From: Streptomyces orinoci
GTDB taxonomy: Bacteria; Actinomycetota; Actinomycetes; Streptomycetales; Streptomycetaceae
DNA: 64,000 nt
Assembly: GCF_003121295.1 (NCBI RefSeq)
Contig: NZ_PHNC01000031.1
Span: forward strand, 932,439-996,438
Direction of reading: 5' to 3'
Of this stretch, positions 34,209 to 42,456 are shown one piece after another. The notes under the pieces were generated by a model. The model saw nothing but the letters and a program-made list of their open reading frames with translations. It searched no databases and was not told the origin of the DNA. Positions within the stretch are counted from its first letter, which is position 1. Every line of letters begins with the position of its first letter. Both the position numbers and the translations under genes were made by a program.

Positions 34209-35327
34209 ATGAGTCTGACCGGGACGCCTTTTTTCCTGACCACGATCGTGCTCACCGTGGTGGCCCTGGTGCTGCCGCTGGCACTGTGGAGCAGAGTCGG
34301 CGGCCCCCCGCTCCTCAGACACCTCGTCCGCTTCCTGATGCTGATATTCGCTCAGGCCACGGCGATAGCCATGGTCTTTGTCGTGGTCAACAACGCCAAT
34401 GGCCTCTACGACAACTGGGACGACCTGCTCGGCACCGGCAACCATGTCAATGCCGCCGCCAACCTGGGCAAGGACGGCACCGGCGGCAAGTCCCTGAAGG
34501 ACCTGCCGAAGGTGAAGCAGAAGTTCAAGCCGGCCTCCGACTCGCGGATGGGCGCGGGCGTGCTGCAGACCCAGCTCAAGGGCCAGGTCTCCGGCGTCGA
34601 GGGCGAGGTCTACGTCTGGCTGCCCCCGCAGTACAACGACCCCGGGTTCCAGCACAAGAACTTCCCGGTGGTGGAGGTCCTGCCGGGCTTCCCCGGCTCC
34701 GCCAAGGCATGGTTCGGCAGCCTCAACGTCAACACCCAGGTCAAGCCCATGATGGAGCGGGGCGAGGTGGCGCCGTTCATCATCGTCGCGCCCCGTACCA
34801 ATCTGCTGTCCAATGGCGCCGACACCGGCTGCGCCAACACCCCGGGCACGGTCAACGCCGACACCTGGCTGAGCTTTGACGTCCGCAAGATGGTGATGGA
34901 CAACTTCCGGGTCGCCGGCAAGCCCGACGGCTGGGCCGTCGCCGGCTACTCGGCCGGTGCCCACTGCGCCGCCAAACTGGCCATCGCCCACCCCGACCGC
35001 TACCGGGCCGGCGTCAGCCTCTCCGGCTACAACGACCCCATCGGCGAGCCCCTCTCGCTGACCTCCAAGTCCCCGCAGCTGCGCGATGAGAACAACCCGC
35101 TGAAGATGCTGGGGCGCGCCAAGACCCCGCCGAAGATCTCGCTGTTCATTTCCGGCCAGGAGAACGACGGCTATCTGGCCGGCATGGCCATCAAGAAGGT
35201 GTCCAAGCCCCCGACGATGGTGCATGTGGAGAAGATCCCCGACGGCGCCGGCGGCCACCGCACCTCGGTGTGGAAGGAACAGGTCCCCGAGGTCTTCCGC
35301 TGGCTGACCCAGCAGGTCGCCTACTAG
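34209..35327 (+). CDS. Membrane-anchored esterase (antigen 85/esterase D-like alpha/beta hydrolase)
   Basis: 372 residues. Two N-terminal transmembrane helices (TTIVLTVVALVLPLALW; LVRFLMLIFAQATAIAMVFV) anchor an external catalytic domain. The nucleophile elbow GYSAG places Ser248; FIIVAPRTN and GGHRTSVW (His) are typical of the esterase-D/mycolyltransferase-like family. In Streptomyces, which lacks mycolic acids, the role is probably another acyl transfer or hydrolysis at the envelope. The ATG follows AACGAGAG. It converges on the NlpC/P60 gene with 22 bases between. Confidence 0.85.
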   Translation: MSLTGTPFFLTTIVLTVVALVLPLALWSRVGGPPLLRHLVRFLMLIFAQATAIAMVFVVVNNANGLYDNWDDLLGTGNHVNAAANLGKDGTGGKSLKDLPKVKQKFKPASDSRMGAGVLQTQLKGQVSGVEGEVYVWLPPQYNDPGFQHKNFPVVEVLPGFPGSAKAWFGSLNVNTQVKPMMERGEVAPFIIVAPRTNLLSNGADTGCANTPGTVNADTWLSFDVRKMVMDNFRVAGKPDGWAVAGYSAGAHCAAKLAIAHPDRYRAGVSLSGYNDPIGEPLSLTSKSPQLRDENNPLKMLGRAKTPPKISLFISGQENDGYLAGMAIKKVSKPPTMVHVEKIPDGAGGHRTSVWKEQVPEVFRWLTQQVAY

Positions 35328-35349
35328 CGGCCCGCCGGGCAGCAGCCGG

Positions 35350-36420
35350 TCAGAACGGCCGGGAGGCGCCCGCGAAGGGCATCGAGTCCACCGGGGCGAT
35401 CCGCACCGGGGCGCCCGGGTGCGGGGCGTGGATCATCTGGCCATTGCCCACATAGAGCCCCACATGGCTCACCCCCGAGTAGAAGAACACCAGGTCACCC
35501 GGGGCAAGCTGGCTGCGGGAAATCCGCTGCCCGGCGTTGATCTGGGTGTAGGTGGTACGCGGCAGCGACACCCCGGCCGCCTGCCAGGCCGCCTGGGTCA
35601 GCCCCGAGCAGTCGAAGGCCGAGGGCCCGGTGGCCCCCCATACATAGGGCTTGCCCAGCGCCGAGTAGGCGAAGGCCACCGCCTGCGCGGCCCGTGCCGA
35701 GGGGGCCTGCACCGGGATGCGCGGCGCCGAGCGGCTGGCCCGTACCTCTGCGGTGGCCGGCCCCCCGGCCGCGTCATCGCCCTCCACCGCGGCCCGGTCC
35801 CCGGCCGGCAGCCGGGACAGCAGCTCCTTGGCCGCCGCCAGCTTGGCCTCGATCTCGCGCTTGCGGGCGGTCAGCCCCTGCTGCTCCCGCCGCAGCTCGG
35901 CCAGTTTGGCCTCGGCCCCGGCCCGCACCTGGTTCACCTCCCGCAGCTCCTGACGCACCCGGGAGAGGGCCGTCGCCTGTTCGCCGCCCGCCCGGTCGGC
36001 CATGGACGCCTGGTCCAGGAACCGCTGCGGTGAGGAGGCGAACAGCAGCCGCACCGTGGCGGGGATCCCGCCGCTGCGGTACTGGGCCGCGGCGTAGGAG
36101 CCCAGGGCATCACGCGCCTGGTTGAGCCGCTCGGTCTTGCGGGCCGCCTCGTCCTGCAGCCGGTCCAGCGCGGCCCGGGCCCGGTCGGCCCGGTCCTTGA
36201 GCCCGTCGTACTGCTCGGTCGCCACCTCGGCCTGCCGGTAGGAGCGGGAGATCTCCGCCTTCAGCCGGTCCGGGCTCTGCTGGGGCGCGGCCTGGCCGCT
36301 GCCCTCGAAAGCGGTGGCGGTGGCGGCACCCGCCAGCGCGATGGTCGCCGCGGTACGGACGGTACCGCCGACGAACGGGTGCTGCTTGGGCTTTCGGTGC
36401 GACGCCACGGTGGCCGTCAC
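35350..36420 (-). CDS. Secreted NlpC/P60 peptidoglycan endopeptidase
   Basis: 356 residues. After a basic N-terminus and signal sequence (TVRTAATIALAGAATATAF) comes a ~170-residue coiled coil (about 55-225). The catalytic NlpC/P60 domain follows: Cys271 in DCSGLTQAAW, His in SHVGLYVG and a third polar residue in MIHAPHPG. The RipA-like layout implies a DL-endopeptidase cleaving stem peptides during growth or division. GTG 36420 has GGAAGGAA just upstream. A GTAACG/CGTTAC inverted repeat lies 100 bases upstream. I looked for a c-di-AMP (ydaO) riboswitch and saw none. Confidence 0.88.
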   Translation of the reverse strand: MTATVASHRKPKQHPFVGGTVRTAATIALAGAATATAFEGSGQAAPQQSPDRLKAEISRSYRQAEVATEQYDGLKDRADRARAALDRLQDEAARKTERLNQARDALGSYAAAQYRSGGIPATVRLLFASSPQRFLDQASMADRAGGEQATALSRVRQELREVNQVRAGAEAKLAELRREQQGLTARKREIEAKLAAAKELLSRLPAGDRAAVEGDDAAGGPATAEVRASRSAPRIPVQAPSARAAQAVAFAYSALGKPYVWGATGPSAFDCSGLTQAAWQAAGVSLPRTTYTQINAGQRISRSQLAPGDLVFFYSGVSHVGLYVGNGQMIHAPHPGAPVRIAPVDSMPFAGASRPF

Positions 36421-36522
36421 TTCCTTCCGGTCCGGCAAGGGCTGACCGGCGGCGGCCCGTACGAGGGGGAGAGAGCGGGCCACCGCCGTCTGGGGCAGGA
36501 CGCTAAACCGCGGGCAGGCGCG

Positions 36523-36542
36523 GTAACGCACATGACCGTTAC
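36523..36542. promoter_or_regulatory. GTAACG-N8-CGTTAC inverted repeat upstream of the NlpC/P60 gene
   Basis: GTAACG (36523-36528) and CGTTAC (36537-36542) are perfect 6-bp inverted arms. GTnAC half-sites are used by OmpR-type regulators such as MtrA and GlnR. Assignment to one of them is inference. Confidence 0.35.
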
Positions 36543-36672
36543 TGGCCGAAATCGGTGGGGACTCGACTGGTGCTGGCCGGACATTTCGGATGCATGCGGA
36601 GTGAACTGGTCCGTGCTTGACCGAGCTGTTGATCTCGCCGCCCCTCGGACCGGGGGAGTGGTATGGGCGGGT

Positions 36673-36678
36673 TAGGGT
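36673..36678 (+). promoter_or_regulatory. -10 element giving a leaderless transcript
   Basis: TAGGGT ends nine bases before ATG 36687, the spacing of leaderless Streptomyces mRNAs. No clear -35 is visible. Confidence 0.4.
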
Positions 36679-36686
36679 CGATGGCC

Positions 36687-37040
36687 ATGGACGTACTGAT
36701 TCACGCCGTGGTCGGCCTGCACATCATCGGCATCGCGGCCCTGCTCGGCGGCTTCCTGACCCAGATGAAGGCGCTGGGACAGGGTGAGGGACGTATGGTT
36801 CCGGCCATGCTGCACGGCGCGCTGACCATGCTGGTCACCGGGGTCGCGCTGGTCGGCCTCAACCAGGCGCAGGGCGCCACCGTCAACACCGTCAAGATCG
36901 GCCTGAAGCTGGCGCTGCTGGTGGTGATCCTCGGCCTGGTCTACATCAAGCGGGACGAGGAGAAGGTGGCCTCCGCCGCCCTGGGCACCGTGGGCGCCCT
37001 CACCGCCACCAACATCTTCATCGCCGTGCTGTGGACCTGA
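36687..37040 (+). CDS. Small four-helix membrane protein upstream of pcrA
   Basis: 117 residues, four hydrophobic helices (HAVVGLHIIGIAALLGGFLT; ALTMLVTGVALVGL; LALLVVILGLVYI; VGALTATNIFIAVLW). No function is recognised; it is a conserved Streptomyces integral membrane protein as far as I recall. A -10-like TAGGGT at 36673-36678 places the transcription start at or next to the ATG at 36687, so I choose this leaderless start over ATG 36681. pcrA follows 58 bases later but has its own promoter. Confidence 0.7.
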   Translation: MDVLIHAVVGLHIIGIAALLGGFLTQMKALGQGEGRMVPAMLHGALTMLVTGVALVGLNQAQGATVNTVKIGLKLALLVVILGLVYIKRDEEKVASAALGTVGALTATNIFIAVLWT

Positions 37041-37066
37041 GCACGCTCTGGCCGAACCCGGACCGA

Positions 37067-37089
37067 CTGTCGGTGGGGCCGCCTAGACT
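37067..37089 (+). promoter_or_regulatory. PafBC-type DNA-damage promoter of pcrA
   Basis: CTGTCGGTG (37067-37075), eight bases, then TAGACT (37084-37089). This matches the RecA-independent damage motif TTGTCRGTG-N8-TAnnnT at all conserved positions but the first. The start is predicted at about 37096, three bases from the ATG. Confidence 0.7.
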
Positions 37090-37098
37090 CGGACAACG

Positions 37099-39549
37099 AT
37101 GAGCAGCCTCTTTGACGACAGCTTCCTGGCGGACCTGGCCCCTTCCGAGGAGGAGCCCCCGCCGCCCTCGGAGGACGCGCACACCGAGCCGGTGCCGCAC
37201 GACCTCTTCGAGGGCGCCTTCGACATGCCCGTTCCCCGGGAGGCGTACTACCGCGACGGCGCCCCGCGCCCCGTGGTGGACCCGGCCGCGCTGCTGGACG
37301 GGATGAACGAACAGCAGCGCGCCGCCGTCATGCACTCCGGCTCCCCGCTGCTCATCGTGGCCGGTGCCGGATCCGGCAAGACCCGGGTGCTCACCCACCG
37401 CATCGCCCACCTGCTGGCCACCCGGGGCGTGCACCCCGGCCAGATCCTGGCGATCACCTTCACCAACAAGGCCGCCGGGGAGATGAAGGAGCGCGTCGAG
37501 CAGCTCGTCGGCCCCCGGGCCAACGCGATGTGGGTGATGACCTTCCACAGCGCCTGTGTGCGGATCCTGCGCCGGGAGAGCAAGAAGCTGGGCTTCACCT
37601 CGTCCTTCTCGATCTACGACGCGGCCGACTCCAAGCGCCTGATGGCCCTGGTCTGCCGCGACCTGGACCTGGACCCCAAGAAGTTCCCGCCCAAGTCCTT
37701 CAGCGCCAAGATCTCCAACCTCAAGAACGAGCTGATAGACGAGGAGACCTTCGCCGCCCAGGCCGCCGACGGCTTCGAGAAGACCCTCGCCGAGGCCTAT
37801 GCCATGTACCAGTCGAGGCTGCGCGAGGCCAACGCGCTGGACTTCGACGACATCATCATGACCACCGTCCATCTGCTGCAGGCATTCCCGGACGTGGCCG
37901 AGCACTACCGGCGCCGCTTCCGGCATGTCCTGGTGGACGAGTACCAGGACACCAACCACGCCCAGTACACCCTGGTCCGCGAGCTGGTGGGCACCGGCGA
38001 GGAGGCTGCCGAGCTGTGTGTGGTCGGTGACGCCGACCAGTCCATCTACGCCTTCCGCGGCGCCACCATCCGCAACATCCTCCAGTTCGAGGAGGACTAC
38101 CCCAGCGCCACCACCATCCTGCTGGAGCAGAACTACCGCTCCACCCAGACCATCCTCAGCGCCGCCAACGCCGTCATCGAGCGCAACGAGAACCGCCGCC
38201 CCAAGAACCTGTGGACCGAGGCCGGGGCCGGCGCGTCCATCACCGGATACGTCGCCGACACCGAGCATGACGAGGCCCAGTTCGTCGCCGACGAGATCGA
38301 CCGCCTCACCGACGCCGGTGACGCCAAGGCCGGGGATGTGGCGGTCTTCTACCGGACCAACGCCCAGTCCCGGGTCTTTGAAGAGATCTTCATCAGGGTC
38401 GGACTGCCCTACAAGGTCGTCGGCGGAGTGCGCTTCTACGAGCGCAAGGAGGTCCGGGACGTCCTGGCCTATCTGAGGGTGCTGGCCAACCCCGAGGACA
38501 CCGTCCCGCTGCGCCGCATCCTCAATGTGCCCAAGCGCGGCATCGGCGAGCGCGCCGAAGCCATGATCGATGCGCTCTCGCTGCGCGAGAAGATCAGCTT
38601 CGCCCAGGCGCTGCGGCGGGTGGACGACGCCTATGGCATGGCCCCCCGCTCGGCCAACGCGGTCAAGCGTTTCAACGTGCTGATGGATGAGCTGCGCACC
38701 ATCGTGGAGTCCGGCGCCGGTCCGGCCACCGTGCTGGAGGCGGTGCTGGAGCGCACCGGCTACCTCGCCGAACTCCAGGCCTCCACCGACCCGCAGGACG
38801 AGACCCGCATCGAGAACCTCCAGGAACTCGCCGCCGTGGCCCTGGAGTTCGAGCAGGAGCGCGGCGAGGAGGAGGGCGCGGGCACCCTGGCGGAGTTCCT
38901 GGAGAAGGTGGCCCTGGTCGCCGACTCCGACCAGATCCCGGACGATGACACGGAGGGCACTGGCGTCATCACCCTGATGACGCTGCACACCGCCAAGGGC
39001 CTGGAATTCCCGGTGGTCTTCCTGACCGGGATGGAGGACGGCGTCTTCCCGCATATGCGCGCCCTCGGCCAGACCAAGGAGCTGGAGGAGGAGCGGCGGC
39101 TGGCCTATGTGGGCATCACCCGGGCCCGGGAGCGGCTGTATCTCACCCGTTCCAGCATGCGCAGCGCCTGGGGCCAGCCCGCCTACAACCCGCCCTCGCG
39201 GTTCCTGGAGGAGATCCCCGACCGGTATGTGGAGTGGCGCCGCACCGGCTCCTCCACCCCCTCGGCCTCGGTGTCCGGCCTGGCCTCCGGTTCGTCCGCC
39301 TCGCGCGGCGGTACGTCCTCGCGCGGCCTCGGCGGGAGGTCCGGGCCAAGCGGCTTCGCCACCCGGCGGGCGCAGGACCGTCCGGTGGTCTCGCTGGCCA
39401 TCGGCGACCGGGTCACCCATGACTCCTTCGGTCTGGGCACAGTGGTCGCCGTCAAGGGCAGCGGGGACAACGCCGAGGCCACCATTGACTTCGGCCAGGA
39501 CAAGCCCAAGCGGCTGCTGCTGCGGTACGCGCCGGTCGAGAAGCTCTGA
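37099..39549 (+). CDS. pcrA: ATP-dependent DNA helicase PcrA/UvrD
   Basis: 816 residues. A superfamily 1A 3'-5' helicase in nucleotide excision repair and replication-fork processing. Walker A AGAGSGKT at 88-95, motif Ia ILAITFTNKAAGEMK, motif II VDEYQDTN, motif III GDADQSIYAFRGA, motif IV QNYRST, motif V TLHTAKGLEFPVVF and motif VI VGITRARERLYL. About 70 N-terminal residues are acidic and variable. The C-terminal ~60-residue domain (VTHDSFGLGTVVAVKGSGDN) is the RNA-polymerase-binding type Tudor-like region. The promoter matches a PafBC damage-response site; the transcript is nearly leaderless. Confidence 0.96.
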   Translation: MSSLFDDSFLADLAPSEEEPPPPSEDAHTEPVPHDLFEGAFDMPVPREAYYRDGAPRPVVDPAALLDGMNEQQRAAVMHSGSPLLIVAGAGSGKTRVLTHRIAHLLATRGVHPGQILAITFTNKAAGEMKERVEQLVGPRANAMWVMTFHSACVRILRRESKKLGFTSSFSIYDAADSKRLMALVCRDLDLDPKKFPPKSFSAKISNLKNELIDEETFAAQAADGFEKTLAEAYAMYQSRLREANALDFDDIIMTTVHLLQAFPDVAEHYRRRFRHVLVDEYQDTNHAQYTLVRELVGTGEEAAELCVVGDADQSIYAFRGATIRNILQFEEDYPSATTILLEQNYRSTQTILSAANAVIERNENRRPKNLWTEAGAGASITGYVADTEHDEAQFVADEIDRLTDAGDAKAGDVAVFYRTNAQSRVFEEIFIRVGLPYKVVGGVRFYERKEVRDVLAYLRVLANPEDTVPLRRILNVPKRGIGERAEAMIDALSLREKISFAQALRRVDDAYGMAPRSANAVKRFNVLMDELRTIVESGAGPATVLEAVLERTGYLAELQASTDPQDETRIENLQELAAVALEFEQERGEEEGAGTLAEFLEKVALVADSDQIPDDDTEGTGVITLMTLHTAKGLEFPVVFLTGMEDGVFPHMRALGQTKELEEERRLAYVGITRARERLYLTRSSMRSAWGQPAYNPPSRFLEEIPDRYVEWRRTGSSTPSASVSGLASGSSASRGGTSSRGLGGRSGPSGFATRRAQDRPVVSLAIGDRVTHDSFGLGTVVAVKGSGDNAEATIDFGQDKPKRLLLRYAPVEKL

Positions 39550-39579
39550 TCCCGGGCGGGTACGGGAGTCTGCGCGCGG

Positions 39580-41043
39580 TCAGGTCGGGTCGAGGCCGTG
39601 GCCGCGCAGCCATGGCAGCGGGTCCACCGCCGATCCATTGGGCCGTACCTCGAAGTGCAGGTGCGGCCCGGTGGAGTTGCCGGAGTTGCCGGAGTAGGCG
39701 ATGACGTCACCGGCCTTGACCTGCCCCGACCGCATCCGGGTGCTGCTGAGGTGGCAGTACCAGGTCTCGGTTCCGTCGGGGGCGGTCACTATGGCCATGT
39801 TTCCGTAGGCCACGTTGTACTGGGTGCGCACCGTGCCGTCGGTGGCGGCCATCACGGGGGTGCCATAGCTGACCGGGAAGTCGATGCCGGTGTGCACCGA
39901 CATCCAGTTGACGCCGGCCTGGCCGAAGTAGGCGCTCAGGCCGTGCTGGGTGACCGGCAGGACGAACTTGGGCCGCTCGGCCTCCTTGCGGGCCGCCTCC
40001 TCCGCCCTGCGTTTACGTTCCTGCTCCTGCCGCGCCTTGAGGTCCAGGCGCTCCTGGGTGCGGCTGGCGCGGGTGGCGAAGTCGTCGGCGCCCTGGCTGA
40101 GCCCGGCGAGCTGGGTGTCCAGCTTGCTGTTGGCCGCGGAGAACTTCACCGGGGTGTCGGTGGCGGAGGCCTGGGTCTGTTTGGCGTCCGGCCCTCCGGT
40201 GGAGGCGACGGAGGCGGCCGCGATGCCGGCCACTCCCATTACGGCGACCGAGGGCACCGCCACGGTGAGCAGGGCCTTGCGGCGCGGCCGGTAACCGGCC
40301 TTGGCCTGGGCGCCCTTGCGGCGGCTGCGGCCGTGCGGCGGCTGTCCGGAGGGCGCGGCGGCCTGCCCGGTCACTTCCGGGGGGACGACCATCGCGGCCA
40401 TGGTCTCGCAGTCGGCCATGGCCAGTGCTTCGGCCGGTGCCTCGGCCGGTGCCGGGGCCCAGGGCGCCGGGTCGGGCTGCGGCTCGGCCAGCGCGGTGAC
40501 CAGCGTCGGGTCGTGCCGGGGTGCGGGGTCCGGTTCGTCCACGGTGGCGTAGGCGCTGGTGTCCCAGGTCTGGGTCTGCCCGGTGGCGCCGCCCCAGGTT
40601 TCGTCCGGCTGATGTCCCCAGCCGGCGCTCTCCCACTGGCCGCTGTCCTGCGGGTGCCCGGGGTAGCCGGTGGACTGCCAGTCCTGGAAGGTCTGCCGGC
40701 CATGGCCGCCGGTATCCCACTGGCCGGTGCCGTTCCACTGGCCGGAGGCGTCCGGGGAACTCCACTGCCACTGGCCGGAGTCCGCGGTCGCGGGCCACTG
40801 GTCCGGCTGCCGGCCGGAGTCCAGAGCGCTGAAGTCCCAGACCTGGGTGTGGCCGCTGCTGCCCCAGCCGCTGGTGGTGTCCCACTGCCCGGAGTCGCCG
40901 TATCCGGCGGGGGCGTAGGCGGTGGTCTGCTGCTCGTACGAGGCGTACTGCCCGTAGGGGCTCTGCCCGTAACCGGCATCGGGAGCGGGAACGGTCGGGC
41001 CGGGGCCCGCCGATGGGTGACGGTCGTTCACCACCACTTCCAT
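39580..41043 (-). CDS. M23 (LytM) peptidase with SGQW-rich cytoplasmic tail
   Basis: 487 residues. The first ~200 are low-complexity, rich in Gln, Trp, Gly, Tyr and Ser (repeated SGQW/TGQW motifs), and probably cytoplasmic. One transmembrane helix lies near 240-262 (LLTVAVPSVAVMGVAGIAAA). A coiled coil of Arg/Glu/Lys follows (about 300-345). The C-terminal M23 domain has HTGIDF, YCHLSS and HLHFEV, the complete zinc-site pattern, so it should be an active Gly/DD-type endopeptidase acting outside. ATG 41043 follows AAGG. Its 5' region carries a GTTCGAA direct repeat. Confidence 0.88.
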   Translation of the reverse strand: MEVVVNDRHPSAGPGPTVPAPDAGYGQSPYGQYASYEQQTTAYAPAGYGDSGQWDTTSGWGSSGHTQVWDFSALDSGRQPDQWPATADSGQWQWSSPDASGQWNGTGQWDTGGHGRQTFQDWQSTGYPGHPQDSGQWESAGWGHQPDETWGGATGQTQTWDTSAYATVDEPDPAPRHDPTLVTALAEPQPDPAPWAPAPAEAPAEALAMADCETMAAMVVPPEVTGQAAAPSGQPPHGRSRRKGAQAKAGYRPRRKALLTVAVPSVAVMGVAGIAAASVASTGGPDAKQTQASATDTPVKFSAANSKLDTQLAGLSQGADDFATRASRTQERLDLKARQEQERKRRAEEAARKEAERPKFVLPVTQHGLSAYFGQAGVNWMSVHTGIDFPVSYGTPVMAATDGTVRTQYNVAYGNMAIVTAPDGTETWYCHLSSTRMRSGQVKAGDVIAYSGNSGNSTGPHLHFEVRPNGSAVDPLPWLRGHGLDPT

Positions 41044-41183
41044 TTCGCCTTGGGAGCAGGAGAAGTAGCGGCGACTGTACCCGGCGGTATGCGACGGCCA
41101 CAATCTTCCGCACGTTTTGCAGTGCCGCCGCCTGGGCAATTGGCAGCCTTTCGGTGGACCCGGCCCAGGGGACTCGCTTTGAC

Positions 41184-41201
41184 GTTCGAAAAAGGTTCGA
41201 A
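41184..41201. repeat. GTTCGAA-N4-GTTCGAA direct repeat upstream of the M23 gene
   Basis: Two identical heptamers, GTTCGAA at 41184 and 41195, have an 11-bp period, one helical turn. They lie 140 bases upstream of the M23 start, next to an AT-rich ATTTAT that could provide a -10. The 11-bp direct-repeat spacing is that of PhoP-type boxes. Confidence 0.45.
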
Positions 41202-41253
41202 ATTTATCGGGCGTGACGGATGGGATCGGCGGTTCGGAAAAGGTCTTTCGGGA

Positions 41254-42060
41254 TCAGGCGACCGACACCGCCGCCGAGCTGTCCCCGAGTTCCTCCTCCG
41301 TGGTCAGGGCCTGTCGGATGCTCGCCACCACCGCCCAGTGCACCGGCAGCGCCAGATGCCCCACGCCGCTCACCCGTACGTTTCGCGACAGCAGGTCCGG
41401 GTGATCGAGGCGGGCGGATTCCGCCGGCACCATCACTTGGTCGAGTTCACTCCAGAAGCTGATGAAACGCGTGCCACAGCCGGGAGCCGGTCCGGCGAGT
41501 TCGGCTATCACCTCGGATTCCGGGCGCAGTTGTCTCACCAGCGGGTGCGCGGACATCAGCGGGGCCACCCGGGTGCCGCCATGCGGCGTGGCCAGAGTGA
41601 CCAGGGTGCGGATACGGGCGTCCCCGCCCAGCCGCTGTATGTAGTAGCGGGCCACCAGACCGCCCAGGCTGTGCCCTATGACGTCGATGCGCGGGCTGCC
41701 CGTCCGGGCACACAGCTCCTCCACCCGGCGGCCGAAGAGCTCGGCGGCGGTCCGCAGATCGCGGGTGAGCGGCGAGTAGTTGAGGCATTCCACCAGGGGC
41801 CAGCCATGCCGCCGCAGCGAGCGCCGCAGCAGCACGAACACCGAACGGTTGTCGATGAACCCGTGCAGCAGCAGGACCGGAGGCCGGTCGCCGGGCCCGG
41901 CGGCGGGGGGCGGCACCGGCGGTGGCGGACGGCGCTCCTGGCGCACCCCCGTGGGATACAGCAGCAAGTGCGCCGTGAGGATCAGTAACTCCAGCACGGT
42001 GGAGCGGACCAGCGCCGGTGAGGGGCGCATGGTGGTGGAAACAGCGGGCAAGGCGCCCAT
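41254..42060 (-). CDS. Lipase/esterase (alpha/beta hydrolase)
   Basis: 268 residues. An N-terminal hydrophobic helix (STVLELLILTAHLLLYPTG) suggests membrane anchoring or export. LLLHGFIDNRSVF is the oxyanion region, GHSLGGLVARYYIQ the nucleophile Ser motif, and GVGHLALPVHW carries the catalytic His. The arrangement is that of Pseudomonas/Burkholderia-type triacylglycerol lipases without the foldase gene. ATG 42060 has GGGAGG seven bases upstream. It is divergent from icmB across a region with a 16-bp hairpin. Confidence 0.85.
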   Translation of the reverse strand: MGALPAVSTTMRPSPALVRSTVLELLILTAHLLLYPTGVRQERRPPPPVPPPAAGPGDRPPVLLLHGFIDNRSVFVLLRRSLRRHGWPLVECLNYSPLTRDLRTAAELFGRRVEELCARTGSPRIDVIGHSLGGLVARYYIQRLGGDARIRTLVTLATPHGGTRVAPLMSAHPLVRQLRPESEVIAELAGPAPGCGTRFISFWSELDQVMVPAESARLDHPDLLSRNVRVSGVGHLALPVHWAVVASIRQALTTEEELGDSSAAVSVA

Positions 42061-42456
42061 GGCCGACCTCCCGAACGGCACACAGAGCGGGGCTCTGTCC
42101 CCCCGTGTGCCCTCATGGGCAGCTGTGCGCGGCCGTCGTACCACCGTGCCGTGCGGCTGTCGGCACGGTGGTACGAGGGCCTCGTCGCGGCTCCCCTGGC
42201 GCCCGCCCCGTGGTCCGGCGGTTCCGGGGCCGGCCCGGCTGCCTGAGGGCGCCGATGGGACGGCGGCCCGGGCGAGGCGCGGGGAAACGGGAGCGGTGCG
42301 TAGCGAACGTGGTGTCCCACGTGTGATTTCCCCCTCGGTATCCTCCGCGAAACGGCGGGTTGCGGGATGCTGGAGGCAACGTTCGTTAACGTCCCCGGCC
42401 CGCCGGGCGCGAGGAGGCTCGCGGCCGGTTGACGGCAGGCGCACATGGAGGCAGTG
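42061..42456. other. Divergent intergenic region between lipase and icmB
   Basis: 396 bases without a recognised gene. It contains the perfect 16-bp hairpin at 42136-42176 and an AT-rich stretch with palindromic pieces (AACGTTCGTTAACG, about 42378-42391) likely to be near the icmB promoter. Confidence 0.5.
42136..42176. other. Perfect 16-bp inverted repeat
   Basis: TCGTACCACCGTGCCG (42136-42151) is the exact reverse complement of 42161-42176, with loop TGCGGCTGT. It lies upstream of both flanking genes, so it cannot be a terminator of either. It may end an unrecognised RNA or act as an operator. Confidence 0.75.

Noticed and set aside
36421..36680. c-di-AMP (ydaO) riboswitch upstream of the NlpC/P60 gene, as known for some Streptomyces cell-wall hydrolases
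   Set aside because: I could not find the conserved ydaO sequence blocks in the 5' region of this gene or of the M23 gene.
41184..41201. LexA (SOS) box upstream of the M23 gene
   Set aside because: The GTTCGAA repeats do not give the CGAAC-N4-GTTCG symmetry; the left half has the wrong base and spacing.
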